Source: Pilaira anomala
Lineage: Eukaryota; Mucoromycota; Mucoromycetes; Mucorales; Mucoraceae
Assembly: GCA_025716855.1 (NCBI GenBank)
Contig: JAIXMQ010000002.1
Location: 186,001 to 250,000, forward strand
Reading direction: 5' to 3'
Length of the DNA stretch: 64,000 nucleotides
The position numbers and the translations under genes are program-made. Positions 38,017 through 48,332 of this stretch are shown in pieces. How positions within the stretch are numbered: position 1 is the first letter of the stretch; each line of letters starts with the position of its first letter. Below the pieces are notes generated by a model that saw nothing but the letters and a program-made list of their open reading frames with translations, did not search any database and had not been told where the DNA came from.

Positions 38017-38088
38017 GGGTTTTTGGTGAAGTGGTATCATTCTCGCTTTGGGTGCGAGAGGCCCCGGGTTCAAACCCCGGAAGACCCC
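38017..38088 (+). tRNA. tRNA-Pro(TGG)
   Basis: 72 nt, folding as a standard cloverleaf: acceptor GGGTTTT/AAGACCC, anticodon stem CTCGC/GCGAG with loop TTTGGGT (anticodon TGG), and T arm CCGGG/CCCGG with loop TTCAAAC. B box is GGTTCAAACCC. No intron. A short T-run (TTTT at 38092) gives Pol III termination. CCA is not encoded. Confidence 0.97.
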
Positions 38089-38194
38089 ATCTTTTGCAAT
38101 TTTTTGCTATGATAAAAGGAATCTTAAAAACTCTGGTTTTTTGAATGAGAAAGATACATTTTTGTAAAAATATAAACAGAACTCTTTTTATTAT

Positions 38195-38363
38195 TGTCAG
38201 CGTCTGAGGTGTACTTAGTTCTTAGTTTTATGATAAAAGTATCTAATGTTATTTTTGGGTGAAAGAGAGATTACTTTTTATTTATTGACAATAGAATATT
38301 ATTTATATTAATTTTAAGTGGTACAAAGAAGGAACTTGATTTTGACTAAAAAGAATAGTGACA
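38195..38363 (-). repeat. 3' LTR of the Ty3/gypsy element
   Basis: 169 bp, identical by eye to the other LTR. Preceded on the element strand by the polypurine tract. Confidence 0.95.
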
Positions 38364-38380
38364 ATACTCCCCTCCCAACT
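38364..38380 (-). other. Polypurine tract of the retrotransposon
   Basis: On the minus strand AGTTGGGAGGGGAGTAT directly abuts the 3' LTR, the expected position for plus-strand priming. Confidence 0.85.
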
Positions 38381-38397
38381 TGTAGTGTGATGTCCAT

Positions 38398-38399
<2 letters not shown>

Positions 38400-38472
<73 letters not shown>
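38400..38472. repeat. 73-nt T homopolymer
   Basis: An uninterrupted T run (A on the element strand) between the pol stop codon and the polypurine tract. The TAA stop is formed at its edge. Length in the assembly may be inexact. Confidence 0.9.
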
Positions 38473-38474
<2 letters not shown>

Positions 38475-41400
38475 TCTTTTGCTCTAGCTGCACGAGGTAT
38501 ATACCACGATTTATCTATTTTGGAACCATCATATTTCACTGGAACCAACCTATCTGTATGTACCCACGAAGAATAAACTTTTCCATCGACTTCTTTCAAT
38601 TGATATGTATTATAGTCTAAGTTTCGTTTTAACACTATATAGGGCCCCATCCAGTTAAACTCTAAGCCTTTCTTTGATTCATGCCTTAATAATACATAAT
38701 CATTAACTTGAAAAGTTTGAGTTGGTTTGCCTTTCATAGCACTATCCCATCTTTCTTTGTCTTTACTTGACTGTATTTTCATTCTATTCTCTGCTAGATG
38801 TCGTTGTTCTCGGAGTTTTCTTAGATGGGTAAGCGCATCTTCAGCAATCAATTCAGGATCTTCTTCTGTGTGTGGATCCAAAAAGGGGCGAAGAATATCA
38901 CCTGGAATAACTGGATCGACACCATAAACCATGTAAAAGGGGCTTAGTCCTGTAGTATGATGTTTTCTTACACGACATGCAAAGAGAGCAGTTTCAACAA
39001 ATTCGTCCCAACTATGAGTGTCGCCTTTAACGTATTTAATTATCATGTGTTTAAAGGTTTGATTTAATCTTTCACACTTAGAGTTAGTTCTTGGGTGGAA
39101 GGCACTAGTGAATATATGATTCGCTTTGATTTTCTGCATGTATTGTTTTAGTATTTTTGACATGAAGTTAGCACCGCGATCAGAGACGAGTTCAGTGGGA
39201 CAACCAAAACGCATGACTATTTCTTCATATAAGAATTTCACAATCTCAGGAGCTGTTGCATCATTTAAAGGACGAGCAATTGGCCAATTTGTATTATAAT
39301 CTACAGCCATGATAATCCATTTTTTACCAGTATCAGTAGTTGGTAAAATCCCAATAAAATCAATATGCCATCTTGAAAATGGAGGAGGAATCTCAAGTGG
39401 TTTCATGGGGGCATGATGTACATTTTTGTCTTTCCGGGCGTGTAATTGACATTCAGGGCATTGTGCTAACCAATTTTTGATGTCTTGATTCATTTGTGGC
39501 CACCAGAATCGGGATTTCATTAGATATTCAATTGTAGTTGTTCCTTGGTGACCAAATCCGCGATGAAAGTCTTCAACTAAATCTGCTCGTCGTTTGAAAG
39601 GTATAAATTTAGTCCATACATCAGAAGTTTTATTTAACTTTTTCCAAATATGATTATCTTTCATTTTGAAATTTTGTTGTTGTTGAATTAGTTTCTTTTT
39701 CCATTCTTCGGGCCATTGCTCTATCGATTTAAAGTAATAAAGAGGCCAATCTTTAATAATATCAGATGGTTCAGTTTCAGGTTTTGTCTTTAATACAGCA
39801 GTAGCGCAAGTCTCGTAGGATTTATACAGATATTTAGGTTCAATAGATTTAATAGCAGCTTCACAATTTGGACCATCACGTCTACTAAGAAGATCTGGAA
39901 TAATATTATCAGTACCTTTTTTATAAATTATTTTAGGGCTATATAAACTAAGTTCAGACATCCATCTGACCAATCTCGGTGATATTTTTGAAGTATCATT
40001 ATAATATTTTAAAGGAAGGTGATCGGTATATATTTCATATTTGTTACCATCAATAAAACATCTCCATATACGTAGTGCATTTAAAATACTTAGGAGTTCT
40101 CTTTCTTGTGCAGGGTAGTTTCGTTCTTCTTTACTCAGTTTACGGGATTCATAAGCGACAGGTTTCCAAATTCCATTGCCTATAGTTTCTTCTTGTAATA
40201 GCACTGCACCAAGACCTGTATCGGAGGCATCACATTCAATCCGGAAATCTTTTGACATATCAGGTGTAAGCAAAACAGGAGCAGAAGTCAGAAGAGCCTT
40301 TAATTGTACAAAAGCCTTTTCACATTCCGAAGTCCAACTAATATCGCGTTTTTTGTAACCTGAACCTCTAGTTAAATCAGTTATAGGGGCAGCTATAGTT
40401 GAAAATGCAGGCACAAATTGTTTGTAATATTGACAGAGACCAATAAATTTTCGGACTTCTTGGACATTTGTAGGTCGTGGCCAGTCATTAATAGCACTTA
40501 CTTTCTTTGCAGATGGAAGGATACCTTGTCCAGCAATTAGATCATATCCTAAAAATGTGAGTCTTTTTTGATTGAATTTACATTTCTTTTTATTGACGAT
40601 CAAATTTGCTTTTTCCAGTTTTTGTAATACCATATGTATATGCTTTTTATGTAACTCAACATCATTACCTTTCGTAAATATGAGAATATCATCAATGTAT
40701 ACAATACATATTTTGTCAATGAGTTCACGTAATTCAGTGTTCACCATGTTCATAAATTGTCTACCACTGTTTTTTAAACCAAATGGAATTACGTTCCATT
40801 TATATTGTCCATACCTAGTATTGATTGTAGTTTTGTTAGAATCAGATTCAGTTAGTCTTTGTTGATGGAATCCACTTTTTAAATCCAGAGAACTATAAAA
40901 ATTAGCACCATGTAATTGTTCTAAGCATTCGTCAATGCGCGGAACTGGAATCCCTTGTGATATCGTTGCTTTGTTTACCGCTCTGTAATCACAGACCATA
41001 CGTAATTTAAAAGAGTTACCGTCCTTTTGTTTCACAAAAAGTACAGGAGATCCAAATGGTGATGCCGTGGGTTCTATTAAGCCTTGTTCCAATAATTCAT
41101 CTAACTGTCGTCGAAGCTCTTTCAATTCAATAGGGCTCATTTTATAAGGCGCAATTGATACGGGAACGTGATCAGGTTTGAATAAAATCATATCTTGAGT
41201 TGTACTACGTATTGGTGGTAATTTGTCAATAGTGCCCTTGAATACTTCAGGATATTCTTTTTCAAATTCGTCGCACCATTGTAGGTTCATTTTTTCATTT
41301 TCAGTTAAAGATATGACTGTTTCATTTTTTTCAATACTGTTTAAAGTGTTAGTTTCTAAAATGGGTTTTATATCAATAAAATAACATTCTTCAATTTTCT

Positions 41401-43066
41401 TTTTCTTCAATAATTTATCTAATTGTTTCGCAGATAATAAAAAGTCTATATTGTTTATATTATTTTTGATTTTGTTAGTTTCTTCAATTCGACTGCTTTT
41501 GCTTTGATTCGTAGATGGATTAAAAATAATTGGTTTGATCAAAGCATAACTATTTGATTGCCTGTACAAAGGTATTTTCCATTCTCCACTGAACCAATCG
41601 GGTATGGGCTGCACTTGTGCTAACCATGATCTACCTAAAATAATGTCGAATTTTGTGTCGAAAACATATGCTTCTATTTCATCTTTATATTTATCCATTG
41701 TGATATTGAAGCGCGCTTTTTCTGTAATTGCACTTCTTTGTCCATTAGCTGTTTCTACAGATTGTTCTTGGATTTGCATAATATTTGAAATATTGTTTAA
41801 TAGTTTTGGACTGACATAATTAGCTGAAGCACCGGAGTCTATTAATACACTATAATTATTTCTATTTCCATTTATTTTTATGTTATACAGTGGTAATTTA
41901 TATTGTGTAATGGCGGCGTTAATTATAAAATCAATATCGTCTTGTAAAATATCTTTAGTAATAGTGAGTGGTTGAACGAACGAAGATGACGAAGGCAACA
42001 CACTATACAATAAAAATGGAGACTTATTAGAGTAATGTTCATAAAGATTATCATTTTTATTATTATTTGTATTATCTATTTCTGTATCGATATCTTCGGT
42101 ATGATCAGTATCATAATTATCATTATCTTTAAATTCCATAGAATAAAGTTTTTCTTGTCGCTTATAATTCGGGCATTGAGTTTGAATGTGTCCATATCCT
42201 TTGCAGGCATAGCATTGTATATTTTTATTAACATTATTATCACGAGCATCTCTACGAGAAGAACCACGATAGTTATTTTGACTATCATTACGACTACTTC
42301 CTCCTCGAGAAAAGTTATTACTGCGATAGCTACCACGATAATTTCTGCCTTGGTATCCACCACGATGTCCACCGCGATATCCACCACGATTTCCACTATT
42401 ATAAGGTTTGTGTTGAGCACCATTGGAAGAAACAATAGCATATAGTTGTTGTACCATAGCAGATAGATCCATAGGATCATCTATTTGTATATTATTTGTG
42501 TTTTGATAATTATTATTATTGTGAAATGCAATATTGTTGGATGATTCATGGAGATAAGCTTCACTAATTGCTTCGTTTAAAGGAGGACATGTGTCACCAC
42601 GATATAATCGCTGTATTTTTAGTCGTAGTTCTGAATCTTTTAATCCTCTGATGAATTGAGATACAGCTTCATCGTTGCTTATGTTTTTAATACTTAATTT
42701 GATCTGTAAAAATTCTCTAATATATTCAGAGATATTATTCTTTTGTTGTAGTTGATATAATCTTTCTCGTAATATAATAGTAGAATTTGCTGGTTTAAAG
42801 GTTTGTATCAAAAGTCGTTTTAGCTTAATCCAGTCATTTAAAGGTCCAGATTCATCTTGTTCCACAATGTATAACCACGTTCTGGCATCTTGGTCTAATA
42901 ATGTTTTACCTAAAGTATACATTTTCACGTTGTCATATCCTTTAAATGCTGAATAATCTTCAACACTACTTATCCACAAGTCTATAATTTGTGTGTCACG
43001 TTCACCATTATACACTTTTGGTCTTTTTATAAAATCATTGTTGTTATCGTTGTTTTTTTTGTTTGT
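38471..43066 (-). CDS. Gag-Pol polyprotein of Ty3/gypsy element
   Basis: A frame of about 1530 codons is open from 43066 (just after a TAG) to the stop at 38471. It has no ATG in the first 17 codons; GTG at 43015 gives 1514 residues. Counting from there: Gag domain 1-165, Arg/Gly-rich stretch 205-260, zinc knuckle CYACKGYGHIQTQC about 267, aspartic protease VLIDSGASANYV about 391, reverse transcriptase FGSPVLFVKQKDG and YIDDILIF about 772, RNase H ECDASDTGLG about 927, integrase zinc finger H..H..CPECQ about 1150-1190. The integrase catalytic residues are in WHIDFIG (about 1217), SDRGANF (about 1277) and CERLNQ (about 1313). The GPY/F module WMGPYIVLKRN is at about 1453. No chromodomain follows. 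All catalytic motifs are intact, so it is probably active. Translation likely needs a +1 shift from ORF1. Confidence 0.93.
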
Positions 43067-43454
43067 CTAAAAGCATTGTCATGGCAGTAGTCATGGCAGA
43101 TGCGATATCGTTGGCCATATTATTTGTATTTTCAGTCATGTTATAAGCTGTTTCTGCTTGCTGTTCAATTTCCAAGTTATTATTTTCTAGATAGTTTGTT
43201 AGTGTGTCGATTTCTTCAGTGTTATCCGTTGTATTTTCTAATATCTGTTGTAATATATTATTTAAAAATTTGTCGCTTAGTTGTTCCCAGTGTTCAATTC
43301 GTTTCTTTGTTTGTGTTAATCGATTTTCTTCTTTTACTTCAGTTTTAGATGTAAGTCTTATTTTTCTATACTTCTCTTGTAAGCTATATGGTAATTTTTC
43401 TTCAATTCTTTCTTCAATTTCGAAACGGTTCAGATAATGTGTATTATGAGACAT
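43044..43454 (-). CDS. ORF1 of the Ty3/gypsy element (N-terminal Gag-like)
   Basis: 136 codons from an ATG, mainly charged coiled-coil-like helix (RIEHWEQLSDKFLNNI, LENNNLEIEQQAE), ending in AMTMLLDKQKKQR. It overlaps the gag-pol frame by 23 bases in the +1 frame over a CAAACAAAAAAAACAACG stretch. It is the only ATG-started frame between the primer-binding site and gag-pol, so it is probably the true N-terminus of Gag, fused by +1 frameshifting as in Ty3, or separated by a recent one-base slip in the A run. Confidence 0.8.
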   Translation of the reverse strand: MSHNTHYLNRFEIEERIEEKLPYSLQEKYRKIRLTSKTEVKEENRLTQTKKRIEHWEQLSDKFLNNILQQILENTTDNTEEIDTLTNYLENNNLEIEQQAETAYNMTENTNNMANDIASAMTTAMTMLLDKQKKQR

Positions 43455-43505
43455 GAAAGTCTTCTCTTAAATTTAAAATATACTCCACGTTTAAACTTTA
43501 CGGGA

Positions 43506-43514
43506 GTGCTACCA
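43506..43514 (-). other. Primer-binding site matching initiator tRNA-Met
   Basis: On the minus strand TGGTAGCAC lies two bases inside the 5' LTR. It is complementary to the last nine nucleotides (GTGCTA plus added CCA) of the initiator tRNA-Met gene at 44324-44396. Ty1 and Ty3 of yeast also prime from initiator tRNA-Met. Confidence 0.9.
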
Positions 43515-43516
43515 AT

Positions 43517-43685
43517 TGTCAGCGTCTGAGGTGTACTTAGTTCTTAGTTTTATGATAAAAGTATCTAATGTTATTTTTGGGTGAAAGAGAGATTACTTTT
43601 TATTTATTGACAATAGAATATTATTTATATTAATTTTAAGTGGTACAAAGAAGGAACTTGATTTTGACTAAAAAGAATAGTGACA
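43517..43685 (-). repeat. 5' LTR of the Ty3/gypsy element
   Basis: 169 bp, identical by eye to the LTR at 38195. It should carry the element's promoter. Confidence 0.95.
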
Positions 43686-43689
43686 TTAT

Positions 43690-44247
43690 TTAAAAAGTTA
43701 CCTCAGGCCCAGATATTTAAAATCCGATGATGCGATGATATTGGAAGGTGTTTTTTTATTGTGAAGTGTAATAAATGATTTCAAGCTATTTGAAGGTGAT
43801 ATCTAGCCAAAAAAAATTGAAAATTAGGCAATCACAATTTGGCAAATAGCACATTAATTATATAATCAGGAATTGGATTTTTGGAAAATCAGATATTTAA
43901 ACCTTACTTTGGGGATGCTTTTAGTGAGAAATAGGTCTAAATGACACTAGAAAATTGAAATTATCAGAGAATCCCCAACAGTATACCTAGCAATAATTGT
44001 TTTAAATTAGCACTCACTACATAAATTTTTTTAAAAATATGACAAAGATAATAGTATGTATGTTTAGGTTTTTTTTTCGTAAGAGATTTTTTTGAGCAGC
44101 AGTAAAATAGCATAATAAGTAGCAAAACCACTGGAGATCTGTTACAAATGCTATTTTACGCATTAGTAGAAAATCAATTCTATTTTAGATAAAAGTTTAG
44201 CTAAACTGCTGGGGATACTCTCAGTAGCGGAAAACATTACAAATTAT
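43690..44247. other. intergenic region
   Basis: AT-rich DNA between the retrotransposon and the tRNA-Met upstream element. No gene was seen. Confidence 0.5.
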
Positions 44248-44291
44248 CACGTGCATGTCACGTGACAACTTTTACATTGTAGTACTGAATA
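44248..44291 (+). promoter_or_regulatory. CACGTG pair upstream of initiator tRNA-Met
   Basis: CACGTG at 44248 and 44259 (11-bp spacing), then AC, one base, ACTTTTA (to 44274), and TAGTACTGAATA (44280-44291). The core matches the tRNA-Pro upstream block at 25 of 27 positions. The last box ends 59 bp before the tRNA. It is probably a Pol III upstream promoter element. Confidence 0.75.
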
Positions 44292-44323
44292 AATAAATTT
44301 TAAAATTTAAATAATCATCCAAT

Positions 44324-44396
44324 AGCACCATGGCGCAGCAGGAAGCGCGCAGGGCTCATAACCCTGAGGTCGTCTGATCGAAACGGACTGGTGCTA
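44324..44396 (+). tRNA. Initiator tRNA-Met(CAT)
   Basis: 73 nt including discriminator A. Acceptor AGCACCA/TGGTGCT with A1:T72, anticodon stem CAGGG/CCCTG with loop CTCATAA (anticodon CAT), and T loop with ATCGAAA instead of TTCGA. A1:U72 and A54/A60 are hallmarks of eukaryotic cytosolic initiator tRNA. B box GATCGAAAC. No intron. T-run terminator (TTTTTT) at 44399. Confidence 0.96.
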
Positions 44397-46022
44397 TCTT
44401 TTTTACTTTTTTTTGTCGATTTCTAATAATAACACTGTTGCTGCTGTCAGTTTTTGTGAAATAGAATTTATTGTAATAAAATCATCTTTTGATCTACTAA
44501 ATTTTTTATTTGGCCGTGTCTCCAATAACGTAAGATACAAGACACCATTGGTTTTGCGTCCTTTTTTTTCGTCAGTGCATCAATCCCTCTCAGAATATAA
44601 ACATCCCACTTTTTCTTTTGTTAAATTCGGAGTCATAGTAGGACTAATATCGAACACAGTGAAATAAAATTGTTTCTAAAGTGTATAGAAGTATACTTTT
44701 ACGCCTTTCTAATTAATCATTACTGTAAATAGGTATAATAAACATATGCTAGTTATATATTCTCCCAGCGTTAATAATTTTATACAACAAACACGGGACT
44801 TAATTTATTTAGAGTACAAAAGAAAGATAGTTTTTTTTTTTATATCAAATCAAAATAAAATCATTTTTTTTTTGACAGATAGAAGTAAATAAAATGAAAA
44901 ATGTGAATATATTTTATAGACTGATGTAATTTTTGGCTAAAAATGAAAGAAAGGAGGCGCACTTATTATTTTAAAAACGTGTTATTCAACATCATCTTCT
45001 TTTTTCCCTTTGTTACATCGACACATTTTCTAAATAGAGAAGGAGTCAACCTAATTTCATTTAAACTTTCCACACTCCAAAAAAAAAAAAAAAAAAAAAG
45101 CGCTTGTATACAAGGGATAAGAGGAGAATACGTCGTGCTTTATGTATAATGATATAGCTTAATATATTTATAGCTAATCTCCTTTGATGCTATATATATT
45201 GCGTGAAAACTCAAAATATTTTATTTTTTTATGAACTGAGGAGAATGCCAAAAGTGTCACGGATTTTTTCTCTTCTCGCTCAAATTTTGTATACTCTAAA
45301 AGTAGAGCAAAAAGAGATCTGCATAGGAGTATAGTTGTACAATAAATAATTAGGTTATACTGTTCTGCAGATCTTCTGTTTCATTCTTTATAGATACCAA
45401 AAAAAAAACTTGTTTTTAATAATAATTAAGTACAAGTAAGGGAATGTAATAATAACAATGGGGTAATTTTTTGACAAATTGTCATATTTATCTATTCTCC
45501 TTATATTCGTCAAATTTACACTCCAAGTAATTATACGACATTACTTTTGTATGTGTCTAAAACAATTTATTTAGGAGCCTTGTATATTTAAGAATTACAT
45601 CTATATATATATACAGAAAGGGTGTAAGTTTATTTTTGAATATGCAAATCCATAATGTCGGTCTCCTTCTATCGGGGAACGGCGTTATAGATCCGTTTTA
45701 TGTAAGAAAAAAAGAATGTTGTTTATATCACTCCCAGTCCGTATACATAAGGAGGAAGATTATTAAACATATCTCAAATGTGTCCATGCAGTAACAAGTT
45801 ATGTTGTGCGTCATCATTTCTTTTTCGGTCTCTCTTATTTCTAGATTAAGCATATTAATACCATGTTTATCAGCATAATATAGAGCCTATACCTTACATT
45901 AAACATTGAACTTGAATATGCATTCTTTCTTTCTCTCTCTCTTTTTTTTTCTTTTTTTTTGTTCGTCCTTTCCTTTCTTTTCTCTCTTTTTTTAACTTAA
46001 ACATTAAAAAATACACTTAAAT
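44397..46022. other. intergenic region
   Basis: 1.6 kb, AT-rich. Frames at 44413-44667 and 44943-45149 (plus) are unrecognised. The last 120 bp are strongly pyrimidine-rich (TTTCTTTCTCTCTCT) before the UCH-like gene's ATG. Confidence 0.5.
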
Positions 46023-47747
46023 ATGAATAAAGAGTCTCCTCCCGGGAGTAACTCGTGGAATCTTATGAATCCAGATCCAGGTTGGAATTGAGCTCATCAT
46101 GATCACGATTTAACAAAGATTCTAAAATAAAAATAAAATAAATTCAGGCACTTTTACCAAGCTGTGTTCTAAAATGGGTGCTGAAGGAATTCAAGTTGAA
46201 CAAGTAGATTTGTTACTTGACAGAGAAAATCTCTATAATTTAAGGTGAAAATTTTCTTCCTTTTTTAAACGGCATAAAAATAAATAACCTTTCAAATGTA
46301 GACCTGTATATGGTTTTATGATTCTAGTAAAACATAAGCCTGAGCCTGTATCTTACACATTAAACGATACAATAAATAATCATGTCTATTTTTCAAATCA
46401 GGTATACATGTAAATATATACTTTAGATTCATGCGATCTAACTAATAATCAAATCAGATTGTTCATGACGCTTATGCTATGCATGCTTTACTCAATATCT
46501 TACTAAATTGTACTACAATTGAGATCGGAAAAGAACTAAATCATTTTAAACAGTTCACGCATGATTTCCCGCCTGCGGTAAATATAAATGATGATAACAA
46601 TTATAATAAAACTAATAAATATATTCATTTTTATTTGATTGTAGCTAAAAGGACTTTCTTTGACAAATAGCCAAGTATTAAGACAGGCTTATAATAGTTT
46701 ATCCTCTTTTTCAAGGTAGTTTTTATTTGTATATGTTCTTTAAAAATCCTAACCCTTTTTATGCATAAACATTTGTTTTTATTTAAAAAAAAAATACGTT
46801 TAGCATAAACCAACATGACAAAGATATTTATCATTCAATTTCCTATGTTAAGTCTGGTAGTCATTTATGGGAATTGGATGGATTGAAAAGAGGTCCTCTA
46901 AAACTGGGTAAAATTGTGATTGTGCTTTGAATTTTATTTTATATTTACTTGATTTGTACTAGGGTTATGCAACGAAAATAATTGGCTTGACGTTGCACAT
47001 GTAGAATTATCAAAAAAGTGTGAATTGTAAGTGTTTTTTTCACAAAAAAAGGAGTTGAAAATGATTTTATTAATATAAAATTTTGACAGCTACAGTAAAC
47101 AACAATTGCCCGTTTCAATATGGGCTATTATTGAAGATAAAAGACTAGTTTATCACAGAAAACTAATCGGAAAAAATTATATAAAAAGTGAGATCGAAGT
47201 TAAACTAGATTATTATCAACCTGATTGGAGAACAACGATTGACTTTAAGCGCTGGGGAGAGGAGTATAGACACGCTATGGATAATGTAAGTTAAATATAG
47301 CCGAGGAGACGGGAAATGAGAAAAAATAAAGCTCTAAGTGAATAATAATATGTTTTATAAAAAAAAAGGAAAGAAATAAACGCGGACAAACATTATATAC
47401 AAAATTATTACAAAATTATTGTTCATCTTTTGATCAGTTACCATCGGACGAACATTTAATTGTCAAATCAGTTTTGAGTACAAAGCAAGAGGATCTAATG
47501 GATACTTGGTTACAAATACAAGATGATTCTTTGAGATTATATGAATATCTCGGATCTGAAGATGAAAAGCAGGAGTTTTATGAGGTGAGTTATGGCACAA
47601 CATTGTATATACTTACTTAATTTAATTGTTATGCAAATACAGAGAGATCATTTGAAAAGACAACACGATTATATGCCGTTTATTCAATCATATATTCAAG
47701 CTCTTTACGAAGAAGGTCATTTGCAACACTTAATCACGAACTCATAA
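46023..47747 (+). CDS. UCHL5: UCH37/BAP1-type deubiquitinase-like protein, catalytic Cys lost
   Basis: Ten exons (46023-46080, 46148-46244, 46302-46401, 46458-46577, 46645-46715, 46804-46907, 46963-47026, 47090-47285, 47369-47584, 47643-47747) encode 376 residues. The N-terminal UCH fold is clear: NPDPGTFTKLCSKMG, LRPVYGFMILVKH, VYFSNQIVHDAYAMHALLNI, KGLSLTNSQVLRQAYNS and YHSISYVKSGSHLWELDGLK. The oxyanion Gln, catalytic His and Asp are present. The position of the catalytic Cys (family NACATQA) reads DAYAMHA, a Tyr encoded by TAT. The C-terminus (LKRQHDYMPFIQSYIQALYE) matches the ULD tail by which UCH37 docks on the proteasome Rpn13 or INO80. It is probably a non-catalytic ubiquitin-binding pseudoenzyme. 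A sequencing error (TGT to TAT) is the simple alternative. Confidence 0.88.
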
Positions 47748-48114
47748 ACAATTAAAAGAACATTCTATTACAATCACTATAACAAACAAAACCCATTCAT
47801 TATAATTTAGGCTTTTTATTTATTTATTCATACAAATACTGCACAAACACACACTCACATATACACACACAAATATATTACATTTATATATTACCTATAT
47901 GCAACAAACTCTTAATACTATACCACTTAAAAAAAAATAAAAAATATGTCCTCCCCATTAATACAATTATATATGTATCCACACTCGCACGCACAAATCA
48001 AAGAGATTGCTTTTTTTATAAAGGGTTTTTAAATGCAGGAATCTAACAAACACCCTGAATAATATAAAAAGAAACTTCCTTTTTATTTTAATCCCACTAT
48101 ATCACACAATTATC
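47748..48114. other. intergenic region
   Basis: CA-rich and AT-rich 3' flank (ACACACACTCACATATACACACACA near 47850) followed by the promoter of the small basic gene. No RNA gene was seen. Confidence 0.5.
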
Positions 48115-48332
48115 ATGGGAAAGAAAGCTCACTCAGGTCAAAAGGAAATTACAGTAAGAGAAGATAAACATAGACCCAAATCCAAAGCTGAAAAGAAATT
48201 GGAGCAGCAGCAACATAAACTGAAGGTAAAACCTATACATATCTTACTTCACATATTGGTATATTTAACATTAATTTTGTTCATAAATAGAAACAAGCAA
48301 AACTTGAAAATGCCAAGAAAGGTCTCGAATAA
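48115..48332 (+). CDS. Small basic Lys-rich protein
   Basis: Two exons (48115-48225, 48291-48332) joined at phase 0 encode 50 residues, beginning MGKKAHSGQKEITVREDKHR and ending ENAKKGLE, with a Lys/Glu/Gln helix between. Strong charge and no hydrophobic segment suggest a nucleic-acid- or ribosome-associated small protein. I do not recognise the family. The intron is canonical (GTAAAA..ATAG). Confidence 0.55.

Larger units (their letters stand above)
38195..43685 (-). mobile_element. Complete Ty3/gypsy LTR retrotransposon
   Basis: 5491 bp bounded by identical 169-bp LTRs (38195-38363 and 43517-43685) that start TGTCAGCG and end AGTGACA, with a 4-bp target duplication TTAT (38191-38194 and 43686-43689). 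On the minus strand the order is LTR, primer-binding site, short ORF1, gag-protease-RT-RNase H-integrase ORF, polypurine tract (GGGAGGGGAG), LTR. The pol order with integrase last is that of Ty3/gypsy (Metaviridae-like). Identical LTRs and a full pol frame indicate a very recent insertion. It lies between tRNA-Pro (103 bp away) and initiator tRNA-Met (634 bp away). Confidence 0.97.

Noticed and set aside
42035..42480. Hydrophobic ORFs on both strands in the retrotransposon
   Set aside because: Other-frame readings of the Asn/Arg/Gly-rich Gag linker.
43690..44323. Whole region as a segmental duplication of the tRNA-Pro flank
   Set aside because: Similarity is confined to the CACGTG block and the short downstream motif; the rest of the flanks and the tRNA bodies differ.
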